DNA of 45,631 nt from Myxococcales bacterium (GTDB taxonomy: Bacteria; Myxococcota_A; Polyangia; Palsa-1104; JAEUJZ01). This document shows, piece after piece, positions 36,540 to 45,160 of this stretch. The stretch lies in contig JAEUKA010000017.1 of NCBI GenBank assembly GCA_016794465.1, positions 1-45,631 on the forward strand. The letters are read 5' to 3'. The notes under the pieces are model-generated. The model saw only the letters and a list, made by a program, of their open reading frames with translations, ran no database searches and was not told the origin of the DNA. Both the position numbers and the translations under genes were made by a program. Position 1 is the first letter of the stretch. Every line of letters begins with the position of its first letter.

Positions 36540-36931
36540 GAGCGATTGCGACTTCGATTCCAGGCTTTGACAGTGCAATGGCAGCGGTCGATGACGAGCC
36601 GGACCCCGTGCGGCGCATGCTGCTCAATGGATTTCTGGCGGACAGCGAGGGGAACGAAGATCTGCACTTGGCAGCGCTGGATCGGGCGGAAGCGGGAACG
36701 CCGGAGCTGAACTGGGGCGACCACTACGTTGATATCGACATGTATCCCGACGGGCGGGTGGTGATTGCGAAGACGGAAGGACTCCTCGAAGACGACGAAC
36801 AGGACAACCCGCCGCAGATCACGATCACGATTGGGGAGGCGCGGAAGCTGATCCTCGATTGGATCGACGCGCGGGACCGGTGGTACGCGGAGCGGGAAGC
36901 GCAGCGAGCGGCAGCGGGACAGTCGAAATAG
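36536..36931 (+). CDS. Predicted immunity protein for the EndoU toxin
   Basis: 131 residues, acidic (VDDEPDP, LLEDDEQDNPPQ), without signal peptide, so cytoplasmic. The ATG overlaps the toxin stop (ATGA). The fold seems alpha/beta with a central YVDIDMYPDGRVVIAK strand pair and a final helix (ITIGEARKLILDWIDARDRWY). The position directly after the EndoU domain and the acidic character fit an inhibitor of an RNA-binding RNase. I do not recognise a named immunity family. Confidence 0.7.
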   Translation: MRAIATSIPGFDSAMAAVDDEPDPVRRMLLNGFLADSEGNEDLHLAALDRAEAGTPELNWGDHYVDIDMYPDGRVVIAKTEGLLEDDEQDNPPQITITIGEARKLILDWIDARDRWYAEREAQRAAAGQSK

Positions 36932-37036
36932 GCCGGGCGCGAAGGACTGCCGCTCGGTGGGCATTTGGTGTGCGGAATTTGCACATTTGCTCTTACGATC
37001 GGCGTGGAGTCTGGGGTATTTCCGGGGGGAATCGGC

Positions 37037-39898
37037 ATGTCATCGGCAGGAATCAAGAACACGCCTGAAAACCGGGCACGGGAAAAGATCGACGCACTGC
37101 TTGTGCAGTCGGGCTGGACGGTGCAGGACTATGGCGAGATGAACCTGACGCTGTCGGCGGTGGCGGTGCGTGAGTTCAAGCTTTCGCGTGGGCATGGCTT
37201 CGCTGATTATTTGCTGTTTGTCGACGGGGTGGCGGTCGGGGTTTGTGAAGCCAAAAAGGCAGGCGTGCCGGTTCGCAACGTCGAGGTGCAGACGCAGAAG
37301 TATGTCGAGGGACTGCCGCCCGATCTCGACGCGCCGCACAAGCCGCTGCCGTTTGCGTACATCTCGACGGGGGAAGAGACGGCGTTTATCAACTTGTTGG
37401 ACCCACGGCCTCGGACGCGCGAGGTCTGGAGCTTCCATAGGCCGGACACCATGCGTGAGTGGCTGTCCGCCGATACGCTTGATACCTGGGTCCGACGCGG
37501 CGGTCACTACACGGCGTCCGACGATACCAAGCCATCGACGCTGCGGGCGCGACTGCGGGCGATGCCGCCGGTCGTCTTGCCGGGCATGTGGCCGAACAAA
37601 GTCGAGGCGGTCACTCGGATTGAAAAGAGCCTGTTTGACGATCGTCCACGCTCGCTGATCCAAATGGCGACGGGCAGTGGCAAGACCCTGCTCGCGGTGA
37701 CGACGCTGTATCGGCTGATCAAGTTTGGTGGGGCGCGGCGGGTGCTGTTTCTCGTCGACCGCGCAAACCTGGGGGAGCAGGCCGAAAAAGAGTTTCAGAG
37801 CTTCCGCACGCCCGACGACCAGCGCAAGTTTACCGAGCTGTATACCGTGCAGCGGCTGACCTCGAATACGCTGGGCTCGTCGAGCAAAGTGGTCATCAGC
37901 ACGATTCAGCGCCTGTATTCGGTGCTCAAGGGAGAGCCCGAGCTAGACCCCGAGGCCGAAGCGCACACCAGCTTTGACAGCGACGATGTGACGGTCAAAG
38001 AACCGCTGCCCGTCGTCTACAACCAAGCGATCCCTCCCGAGTTTTTCGACATCATCTTCATCGACGAGTGTCATCGCAGCATCTACTCGCTGTGGCGTCA
38101 GGTGCTGGAGTATTTCGACGCGCACCTGCTCGGGCTGACGGCGACACCGGCCAAGCACACCTACGGATTTTTTCACCAAAACGTCGTGATGGAATACCCA
38201 CACGAACGCGCCGTCGCCGAGGGTGCCAACGTCAACTTCGACGTCTACAAAATCCGCACCCAGATCACCGCGCAGGGTTCCACCGTCGAGGCAAGCCCCG
38301 GCGTGATGCTCGGCTATCGCGACCGCCTGACACGCAAGACCCGCTGGGAAGCGCCCGACGAAGATGTCAGCTACGAAGCGAAGGATCTTGACCGCAACGT
38401 CGTCGCCATTGATCAAATCCGGCTGATCATCCGCACCTTCCGCGACCAAGTGCTCAAAGACACGTTCCCCGAGCGCACCCACGTCCCCAAGACGCTGATT
38501 TTCGCCAAAGACGACAGCCACGCCGAAGACATTGTGCGCATCGTTCGCGAAGAGTTTGGCCAAGGCAACGACTTCGCGACGAAGATTACCTACAAAGTCA
38601 CCGGCACAAAGCCCGCGGATCTGATCCAGAGCTTCCGCACCAGCTACAACCCTCGCATTGCCGTCACCGTCGATCTCATCGCGACCGGAACCGACATAAA
38701 GCCCGTCGAAATTGTGATGTTTCTGCGCACGGTGAAGTCGCGCGTCCTGTTCGAGCAGATGAAAGGCCGCGGCGTCCGGGTCGTCAGCCCCGACGAGCTG
38801 CGCTCGGTGACGCCCGATGCCAAGGCCAAGACCCACTTTCTGATTGTCGACTGCGTCGGCGTCAGCGAAGCCAAGCTGGCCGATACCAGGCCGCTCGAAC
38901 AGAACCCGAGCGTGCCGCTCAAAGCGCTGCTCGAACACGTCGCATCGGGCGGCACCAATGACGACTATCTGTCGTCGCTGGCTGGTCGCATCGCCCGCAT
39001 CGACAAGCAGTGTGGCAAAGACGAAAGAAAGCGGGTGCTCGAAGCGACGGGTGGGCTGACGCTGTCGGAGCTGGCGGCTTCGCTGGTCCAGGCTGTCGAT
39101 GCGGATGTGCATGAGGACGCAGCGCGGCGAAAGTTCCAGCTTCGCAGCGACGAAGAACCGACCGACGCGCAGATCAAAGAAGCGGCCAAGCCGGTGAAGC
39201 TGGCCGCGACGAAACCGCTGATGGCGATGCCGGCGCTGCGCAAGCTGATCCTCGATTTGCGGCAGCAGTTCGAGCAGATCGTCGACGAGGTCAGCCGCGA
39301 CACACTGCTGTTCGACCAGACCGGCTACAGTGCCCAAGCCAAAGAGCGCGCGGCGTCGCTGGTACAGTCGTTCGAGCAGTTTTTGGCCGAGCACAAAGAC
39401 GAGCTGGACGCGATTCAGTTTTTCTACGCGGTTCCGCACAAAAAACGGCTCCGCTACAAAGACATCAAGGCGCTGGCTGACGCGATCTCGGCCCCGCCGC
39501 GTGCGTGGACGCCAGAGACGCTGTGGCACGCCTACGAAACGCTGGAAAAGTCCAAGGTGCGCGGTGCATCGGCGGGACGGCTGCTGACCGACGTGGTCAG
39601 CCTGGTGCGGTTTGCGCTCAAACAAGATCGTGAGCTTGCGCCGCACGCCGAGCGGGTGCAGGCGCGTTATCAGCACTGGCTGCTTCAGCAAGCCAATCAA
39701 GGCCGGTCGTTTACCGCCGAGCAGCGACGCTGGCTGGACATGATGACCGGCCACATCGCGACCAGCCTCGAAGTCGAGCTGGATGACTTCGACCTAACCC
39801 CGTTCACCGACGAAGGCGGACTCGCCCGCGCGCGCAAAGTCTTCGGCAAGGATCTCCCCACCGTGCTACGCGAACTCAATGAGGCCTTGGCGGCATGA
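37037..39898 (+). CDS. hsdR: Type I restriction enzyme R subunit (HsdR)
   Basis: 953 residues from the ATG at 37037 with a GGGGGA ribosome site; the frame opens further upstream at 36965 but without a sensible N-terminus. The nuclease core is at the N-terminus: FADYLLFVDG with Asp57 and VCEAKK with Glu71 and Lys73, as in PD-(D/E)XK HsdR proteins. The motor follows: Walker A GSGKT (213-217), FIDECHRS (DECH at 343-346), LLGLTATPA, and helicase motif VI-like VLFEQMKGRGVRV. The C-terminal third is the helical coupling region of the EcoEI-like HsdR family. It translocates DNA and cuts unmodified DNA. It overlaps hsdS by 4 bp (ATGA). Confidence 0.95.
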   Translation: MSSAGIKNTPENRAREKIDALLVQSGWTVQDYGEMNLTLSAVAVREFKLSRGHGFADYLLFVDGVAVGVCEAKKAGVPVRNVEVQTQKYVEGLPPDLDAPHKPLPFAYISTGEETAFINLLDPRPRTREVWSFHRPDTMREWLSADTLDTWVRRGGHYTASDDTKPSTLRARLRAMPPVVLPGMWPNKVEAVTRIEKSLFDDRPRSLIQMATGSGKTLLAVTTLYRLIKFGGARRVLFLVDRANLGEQAEKEFQSFRTPDDQRKFTELYTVQRLTSNTLGSSSKVVISTIQRLYSVLKGEPELDPEAEAHTSFDSDDVTVKEPLPVVYNQAIPPEFFDIIFIDECHRSIYSLWRQVLEYFDAHLLGLTATPAKHTYGFFHQNVVMEYPHERAVAEGANVNFDVYKIRTQITAQGSTVEASPGVMLGYRDRLTRKTRWEAPDEDVSYEAKDLDRNVVAIDQIRLIIRTFRDQVLKDTFPERTHVPKTLIFAKDDSHAEDIVRIVREEFGQGNDFATKITYKVTGTKPADLIQSFRTSYNPRIAVTVDLIATGTDIKPVEIVMFLRTVKSRVLFEQMKGRGVRVVSPDELRSVTPDAKAKTHFLIVDCVGVSEAKLADTRPLEQNPSVPLKALLEHVASGGTNDDYLSSLAGRIARIDKQCGKDERKRVLEATGGLTLSELAASLVQAVDADVHEDAARRKFQLRSDEEPTDAQIKEAAKPVKLAATKPLMAMPALRKLILDLRQQFEQIVDEVSRDTLLFDQTGYSAQAKERAASLVQSFEQFLAEHKDELDAIQFFYAVPHKKRLRYKDIKALADAISAPPRAWTPETLWHAYETLEKSKVRGASAGRLLTDVVSLVRFALKQDRELAPHAERVQARYQHWLLQQANQGRSFTAEQRRWLDMMTGHIATSLEVELDDFDLTPFTDEGGLARARKVFGKDLPTVLRELNEALAA

Positions 39899-41451
39899 CG
39901 ACCATACTGCCCAGCACTTGGTCATGGGTTGAAGTAGACGGGATCACTTCGTCACCATCGGATATAACCGATGGTCCTTTTGGATCAAATCTAAAGACAG
40001 AACATTACACGGACGCTGGTCCTTGCGTGATTCGTTTGCAAAATATCGGCGATGGTTTTTTCATCGAAGAGAAGGCACACATTTCACCAGAACACTTTGC
40101 TTCATTACGAAAACACGAAGTAAAAGTAGGTGATATTGTCGTAGCGATGCTTGGCAGCGAGCTTCCACGTGCATGCATCGTTCCATCGACTTTAGGTCTT
40201 GCGATAGTTAAGGCGGATTGCGTGAGAGTCCGGCCAGATGAAGCCTTGGTAGATAGTCACTATGTTTCGTCAGCATTGAACTCATCTGTTGTTCGTTATC
40301 AGGCAAAGGAATTGGTTCATGGCGTTGGAAGACCAAGACTCGGCCTCAACTTATTTAGAACGTTGAAAGTACCACTTGCCCCCAAAAATGAGCAACAGCG
40401 TATCGTTGAAGCGATTGATAGTTATCTTTCGCGGCTGGATGCGGCGGCGGCGAGTCTTGCGCGGGTGGAGGCGAAGCTAAAAGCCTATCGGGCATCGGTG
40501 CTCAAGGCGGCGGTCGAGGGGCGCTTGGTTCCAACCGAAGCGGCGCTTGCCAAACAAGAACAGCGCGACTATGAGCCTGCGTCGGTGCTGCTCGACCGCA
40601 TTCTGGGTGAGCGCCGGCGACGCTGGGAAGAAGCCGAGCTGGCCCGTCTGACCAAAGCTGGCAAGCCGCCCAAAGACGACAAGTGGAAAGCCAAATACGA
40701 ACAGCCCGCCGCCCCCGACCCAAGCAAGCTCCCCCCACTCCCCGAGGGCTGGTGTTGGGCGACGGTAGAACAGCTCGGCGTCATTGCCTCGGGACAAACG
40801 CCAAACGGAGTGACTGAGATGTGTTCACCCGAGGGGGATATCCCATGGTTTCGGGTCGCGGACATGAACGCGCCGGGAAATGAAACTTACATGGTCTACG
40901 GGAAAGATTTCCTAACGACGTTGCAGGCAGAAAGCGTCGGTCTTCACGTTCGCCCTGCAGGGACCATCATCTTCCCCAAACGAGGTGGCGCCATTGCAAC
41001 GAACAAGAAACGGCTACTGCACGGCCCCAGTGCCTACGATCTCAACACGATGGGGGTCGTCCCAGAGCCCGAGTCTGCCGACTACCTCTGGCTTTGGTTT
41101 CTGAAGCTGGACCTCGGAGGGCTATCTGACGGTTCGAACGTTCCTCAGATCAACAATGGCGACATCGCTCCGCTTGCCGTTCCATTGCCACCTGCTGCCG
41201 AGCAAGCGCGCATCATCGAAGGAACTGGTCTGCTGTTGTCATCGGCGGAAAAGTCTGCAGAGCAGGTTTCGGTTAACGCGCGACGCGTCGCGCGTCTTCG
41301 CCAAGCTGTGTTGAAGTGGGCGTTTGAGGGGAAGTTGGTGGAACAAGATCCGCGTGATGAGCCTGCCGATGTGCTGCTCGCCCGCATTGCGGCGGAGCGC
41401 GCGGCTGCCCCATCGCCAAAGACCCGAGGCCGGAGAGCCAAATCCGTATGA
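39895..41451 (+). CDS. hsdS: Type I restriction-modification specificity subunit (HsdS)
   Basis: 518 residues. Two target-recognition domains are visible: TRD1 at about 1-165 (TDGPFGSNLKTEHYTDAGPCVIRLQNI, NEQQRIVEAIDSYLSRLDAA closing it) and TRD2 at about 285-440 (GWCWATVEQLGVIASGQTPNG, then QINNGDIAPLAVPLPPAAEQARII). Each is followed by a conserved helix (VEAKLKAYRASVLKAAVEGRLV; ARRVARLRQAVLKWAFEGKLV). The subunit sets the DNA sequence recognised by the complex. The TRD1 segment (39910-40430) is clearly richer in A/T than the rest of the operon, a sign of domain replacement. Overlaps of 4 bp join it to hsdR and hsdM. Confidence 0.95.
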   Translation: MTTILPSTWSWVEVDGITSSPSDITDGPFGSNLKTEHYTDAGPCVIRLQNIGDGFFIEEKAHISPEHFASLRKHEVKVGDIVVAMLGSELPRACIVPSTLGLAIVKADCVRVRPDEALVDSHYVSSALNSSVVRYQAKELVHGVGRPRLGLNLFRTLKVPLAPKNEQQRIVEAIDSYLSRLDAAAASLARVEAKLKAYRASVLKAAVEGRLVPTEAALAKQEQRDYEPASVLLDRILGERRRRWEEAELARLTKAGKPPKDDKWKAKYEQPAAPDPSKLPPLPEGWCWATVEQLGVIASGQTPNGVTEMCSPEGDIPWFRVADMNAPGNETYMVYGKDFLTTLQAESVGLHVRPAGTIIFPKRGGAIATNKKRLLHGPSAYDLNTMGVVPEPESADYLWLWFLKLDLGGLSDGSNVPQINNGDIAPLAVPLPPAAEQARIIEGTGLLLSSAEKSAEQVSVNARRVARLRQAVLKWAFEGKLVEQDPRDEPADVLLARIAAERAAAPSPKTRGRRAKSV

Positions 41452-42983
41452 GCGACCAGTCCGAACGCATCGTCAAAAAGCTGTGGAGCTACTGCCAAGT
41501 GCTCCGCGACGACGGGCTGAGCTACCAGGACTACCTGGAACAGCTCACGTTCCTTCTGTTTCTGAAGATGGCCGACGAGCGCAGCAAGCTCACCGACGAA
41601 GAGCAGCCGATTCCGTGGGGCTATCGCTGGGAAGACCTGGCCAACCCGAAGATGGAAGGCGTCCGGCTCGAAGCCCACTACCGCGACACGCTCAAAAAGC
41701 TGGGCGAGCAAGGCGGGATGCTGGGGCTTATCTTTCGCAAGTCGCAAAACAAGATCCAAGACCCGGCCAAGCTGCGGCGGCTCGTCGTCGACCTGATCGG
41801 CAATGAAGACTGGCTGGAGATGACCGCCGACGTCAAGGGCGACGCCTACGAGGGGCTTTTGGAACGCAACGCGCAGGACGTCAAGGGCGGTGCCGGGCAG
41901 TACTTTACGCCGCGCCCGCTCATCGACGCGATTGTCGACTGCGTGCAGCCGAGGCCCGGTGAAGTCATCGCCGATCCTGCGTGTGGGACGGGCGGCTTTC
42001 TGCTGTCGGCGTATCACTACCTGGCGACGCACTACGCGCTCGACAAAGAACAGAAAAAACACCTGCGCTTCGATGCACTGCGCGGGGCCGAGCTGGTCGA
42101 CGGAGTGGCGCGGCTGTGCGCGATGAACCTGTTTTTGCACGGCATCGGTCCCGACAACGACAGCCGCAAGCCGCCGATTGCCGGGGGCGAAGACTCGCTG
42201 CGCAATGAGCCATCGACGACGGTGGATGTGGTGCTGACCAATCCGCCGTTTGGCAAAAAGTCGAGCATCACCGTCGTCAACGACGAGGGCGAAACCGACA
42301 AAGAGTCGATCACCTACAACCGCCCCGACTTCTGGACGACGACGAGCAACAAGCAGCTCAACTTCGTGCAGCACATAAGGTCGATGCTCAAGATGCATGG
42401 CCGAGCGGCGGTGGTGGTACCCGACAACGTCCTGTTCGAGGGTGGTGCTGGCGAAAAAATCCGGCGCAAGCTGCTGCAAGAGTGCGACGTTCACACCATC
42501 CTCCGTCTTCCGACGGGCATCTTTTACGCGCAGGGCGTCAAGGCGAACGTGGTCTTTTTCGACCGCAAGCCGGGTGCGAAAGAGCCGTGGACGAAAAAAG
42601 TCTGGTTCTACGACCTGCGCACGAACAAAGACTTCACGCTGAAGACGCGACGGATGGCGCGCACGGACCTGGATGAGTTTGTCGCCTGCTATAAGCCCGA
42701 ACATCGCAGCCAGCGTCAGGCGACGTGGGACGAAAAACAGAATCCCGAAGGCCGCTGGCGGGTGTTTTCCTACGACGAGCTGGCGGCGCGCGACAAGTGC
42801 AGCCTCGACATCTTTTGGCTCAAAGACGAAAGCCTCGAAGACTCGGCCAAGCTGCCGGAGCCGCACGTCCTGGCCGAAGAAATCGCCGACGACCTGCGAT
42901 CCGCGCTGGAGCAGATCGAAAGCGTCCTGTCCGACCTCCAGCAGCGCGCCGCCGTCATCGCAAAACGCGAGGCTCGCAGCTAG
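41448..42983 (+). CDS. hsdM: Type I restriction-modification methyltransferase subunit (HsdM)
   Basis: 511 residues. An N-terminal helical HsdM_N domain (KKLWSYCQVLRDDGLSYQDYLEQ) is followed by an N6-adenine methyltransferase domain with GQYFTPRPLIDAIV, SAM motif I DPACGTGGF (176-184), catalytic NPPF (265-268), GRAAVVVPDNVLFEGG and LPTGIFYAQGVKANVVFF. With HsdS it methylates the target site and, with HsdR, forms the restriction complex. The stop codon at 42981-42983 touches the stop codon of the convergent HTH gene without any gap, so no terminator fits between the two genes. Confidence 0.95.
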   Translation: MSDQSERIVKKLWSYCQVLRDDGLSYQDYLEQLTFLLFLKMADERSKLTDEEQPIPWGYRWEDLANPKMEGVRLEAHYRDTLKKLGEQGGMLGLIFRKSQNKIQDPAKLRRLVVDLIGNEDWLEMTADVKGDAYEGLLERNAQDVKGGAGQYFTPRPLIDAIVDCVQPRPGEVIADPACGTGGFLLSAYHYLATHYALDKEQKKHLRFDALRGAELVDGVARLCAMNLFLHGIGPDNDSRKPPIAGGEDSLRNEPSTTVDVVLTNPPFGKKSSITVVNDEGETDKESITYNRPDFWTTTSNKQLNFVQHIRSMLKMHGRAAVVVPDNVLFEGGAGEKIRRKLLQECDVHTILRLPTGIFYAQGVKANVVFFDRKPGAKEPWTKKVWFYDLRTNKDFTLKTRRMARTDLDEFVACYKPEHRSQRQATWDEKQNPEGRWRVFSYDELAARDKCSLDIFWLKDESLEDSAKLPEPHVLAEEIADDLRSALEQIESVLSDLQQRAAVIAKREARS

Positions 42984-43499
42984 TCACCTACCCCACGCTA
43001 TGGATTGTCGGCAGTCGGCTTCAGCCCCAAAACCTGCGCAGTCCCGTCGATTCGACCGACACGCCCGCCACGCAGGCAAAAGCTCATCTTCCGAATACAG
43101 CGCCGACCGCAGCCGATGAACGGTCAGCAGCTTCGCTTCGGCCCATTCACCCAGATCCGGCAACTCCCGGTGCGCCGCGAAGCGCATCACCCCGGCGAGC
43201 ACTTCCTCTCGGGCGGCGAACTCGGTCAGCGACAAGCTCAGACGGAGTAGCGCAGTGTCTCCTCTGTGTTGCCGGTGCGGTTCCCTCGCGAATGACGGTA
43301 AGTCTTCGACGGTCAGCCGTAGCTCGGGCGTCGCCAGCAGCGCCGAACACGTCGCCAGTGAGACTCGCCCCCTTTCTACATGCTTGATCGACGATGACGA
43401 CAGCCCGCACAGCACCGCCAGTCGTTCGAGCGACAGACGGGCGGTTTTGCGTCTGGTTTTGATGAGCAGTCCGAAGGCGCGTAGCTCGTCAGGCGCCAT
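42984..43499 (-). CDS. XRE-family HTH regulator next to the R-M operon
   Basis: 171 residues from the ATG at 43499. The N-terminal 60 residues form an XRE HTH (FGLLIKTRRKTARLSLERLAVLCGLSSSSIKHVERGRVSLATCSALL). The remaining 110 residues are unassigned; they contain HRQHRGDTALLRLSLSLTEF and end in RDCAGFGAEADCRQSIAWGR. It is transcribed toward hsdM and ends exactly where hsdM ends, so each transcript is antisense to the other. It may control the R-M genes, although no C-protein family is recognised. It overlaps the upstream CxxC gene by 11 bp. Confidence 0.65.
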   Translation of the reverse strand: MAPDELRAFGLLIKTRRKTARLSLERLAVLCGLSSSSIKHVERGRVSLATCSALLATPELRLTVEDLPSFAREPHRQHRGDTALLRLSLSLTEFAAREEVLAGVMRFAAHRELPDLGEWAEAKLLTVHRLRSALYSEDELLPAWRACRSNRRDCAGFGAEADCRQSIAWGR

Positions 43500-43788
43500 G
43501 GTCGCCTCGCTGGCGTCCGTAGGTCGGCCCGAGCAGGCTGCGCAGCGTGTTTCGTAGATGTTCCAGCGCGGCGTTCGGTCTGGTGAGCGGCGACTCGACG
43601 AGCTGGAAGACCGAGCCTTCGTTGATTTTGCCGTCGGGAAACTCTTTTTCCAGGCACCACCACGCGGCGAGCTTGGCGTAGTCCTCGTAGAGCTGGGGCT
43701 CGGCCTCAAAGCGGGCGCGCACCCGACCGTGACGGCACAGCGGACAGTCGCAGAGCAGGTCGCCGGGGACGTGACCGTCGTGGCTCAT
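43489..43788 (-). CDS. Small CxxC-containing protein, cotranscribed with the HTH gene
   Basis: 99 residues from the ATG at 43788 with a GGAG ribosome site; the frame opens a little earlier with a TTG. The N-terminus has CDCPLCRHGRV, a CxxC pair that may form a metal site together with a nearby residue. The middle is helical (AEPQLYEDYAKLAAWWCLEKEF). Its end overlaps the start of the XRE gene, so both form one unit. No family is recognised. Confidence 0.6.
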   Translation of the reverse strand: MSHDGHVPGDLLCDCPLCRHGRVRARFEAEPQLYEDYAKLAAWWCLEKEFPDGKINEGSVFQLVESPLTRPNAALEHLRNTLRSLLGPTYGRQRGDHGA

Positions 43789-43996
43789 GGCGCGCTCCTC
43801 GACCAACAGAGTGTAAAAACAGGCAAAGCACGGCCCTCCGCGCGCAGACTTGATCCATAGGCCCCCAGCGGATACGCTGCGCCTCGTTCTGTTGGGGTCA
43901 CGTCCTGACGAACACCGCTGGCGCCGCGTTGCCGCGCGGCGTCAGCATTTCGAGCTATGTTTCTAAAACGAGAACACTGTTTGCGTCTTGGCTAGC

Positions 43997-44257
43997 ATGC
44001 CTTCACCAGATCAAGCAAGAAAAATCGAACTCCCAAGTCCGGTTCCGACGCCAGTCCAGGTCCGCCAAGCCCGCGCCTCCCTACAGATCGGCCAGCGCGA
44101 GCTTGCGCGCTGTGCAGGCATTTCCGTATCGACGCTGAATGCCTATGAGCAGGGCAAGCGGCCCGCCTTCGACTCAACGGTCGCGCGGCTTCGTCAGACA
44201 TTGGAGGAGCTGGGAATGATCTTTGGCGAAGACGGCCACACGGTTTCGAGGAAGTAG
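43997..44257 (+). CDS. XRE-family HTH protein
   Basis: 86 residues from the ATG at 43997. The HTH spans VRQARASLQIGQRELARCAGISVSTLNAYEQGKRPAFDSTVARLRQTLE and resembles short stand-alone regulators of the XRE/HipB type, with a Pro-rich N-terminal arm. It is divergent to the CxxC/XRE unit across about 200 bp, which probably holds the shared promoters and operator. No hipA-like or other toxin partner follows it. Confidence 0.7.
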   Translation: MPSPDQARKIELPSPVPTPVQVRQARASLQIGQRELARCAGISVSTLNAYEQGKRPAFDSTVARLRQTLEELGMIFGEDGHTVSRK

Positions 44258-44311
44258 TCGCACGAGCCGAGGACGCATCCCGCACGTCCCAGACCGATGA
44301 ACTGCGCTTCG

Positions 44312-45160
44312 CTATTTCGCCTGCGGGGTATCGACGTAACGGGAACGCTGGAGGTCGCCAAGCTGACTCACCCAGCGCTGCACCTGTGCGGCATCCGTCC
44401 GCGGTGACAAATCGAGCAGCAGCGCAAAGGTGTCCGCTTTGGGCGTCGGTGGCAAAAGCAGCGTAGCGTCGGTCAGCGCAGAAGGAATGGGTTTTCCGTC
44501 GAGAACTGCCGCGATGGCTTGCAGCACAATGCCCCTCTGCGACCCTGGCCCCACGGTGGAAATCGACTTCCTAATGCGGTCCCGATTGTGGATCGCGTAG
44601 ACGACTTGGTGGACGTTGTACAGGCTGTGTTCCAGCACGACCTCCGGTGGGCGTGAGTCGGTGGGCTTCGGAAATTCCGACAGTCCGCCTTGCTTCGATA
44701 GAACTCCGCCAGGGGATAGTTGAGACAACAGGAAGTCGCGCGGAATCTGGTTGCGGATCACATCCGGAATGTTCGGCTTTACAAACAGCGTGACCTCCAC
44801 GCCAGCCAAAAGCTCGACGGGACTTGTGCGCCAGAACACGCCCTCTGTTTCGTCCTTCACATCAGGAAGCAAGTGGCTGCGCACTGCGACATACGGATGT
44901 TTCCCCTGTACGTAGTGCGCAAACGCCCGCGCCGCGATGGGATTGCCGCGCAGAAGCGATTCCTTCATCTCTGCATCGATCACCGCGCGGTCTGCCTTCG
45001 TCGCATTCGGATCAGACGGTATCGACTTCGCAACACTGTAGCCCTTGTATCGAAAACCAGCTGAGACACCGTGGCTTGTCACATGCCCCTCCCTCGGGAA
45101 CAGCAGAACACACACGCCGATCGCGATGGCTGCGCGACGGATCCGAGTCTTCAGATGCAT
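44312..45160 (-). CDS. Secreted protein of unknown function
   Basis: 282 residues from the ATG at 45160. A basic start (MHLKTRIRRAAIAIG) and a hydrophobic core form a signal peptide or N-terminal anchor. The mature part contains ANPIAARAFAHYVQGKHPYVAVRSHLLPD-like helices (RGNPIAARAFAHYVQGKHPY), FWRTSPVELLAGVEVTLFVKP and LEHSLYNVHQVVYAIHNRD, none of which I can assign. It is convergent to the XRE gene. Confidence 0.65.
   Translation of the reverse strand: MHLKTRIRRAAIAIGVCVLLFPREGHVTSHGVSAGFRYKGYSVAKSIPSDPNATKADRAVIDAEMKESLLRGNPIAARAFAHYVQGKHPYVAVRSHLLPDVKDETEGVFWRTSPVELLAGVEVTLFVKPNIPDVIRNQIPRDFLLSQLSPGGVLSKQGGLSEFPKPTDSRPPEVVLEHSLYNVHQVVYAIHNRDRIRKSISTVGPGSQRGIVLQAIAAVLDGKPIPSALTDATLLLPPTPKADTFALLLDLSPRTDAAQVQRWVSQLGDLQRSRYVDTPQAK

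Noticed and set aside
35307..36578. A minus-strand frame of 423 codons opposite the EndoU toxin
   Set aside because: It is a shadow frame, Arg/His-rich without signatures; the plus strand has a signal peptide, an EndoU domain and coupling to the next gene.
37943..39754. A long minus-strand frame of 603 codons opposite hsdR
   Set aside because: It is the mirror of a GC-rich real gene; the composition is Arg, Val, Asp and Leu-rich with no family signature, while the plus strand has all HsdR motifs.
41145..42866. A long minus-strand frame of 573 codons opposite hsdM
   Set aside because: It is a shadow of hsdM, which has clear methyltransferase motifs.
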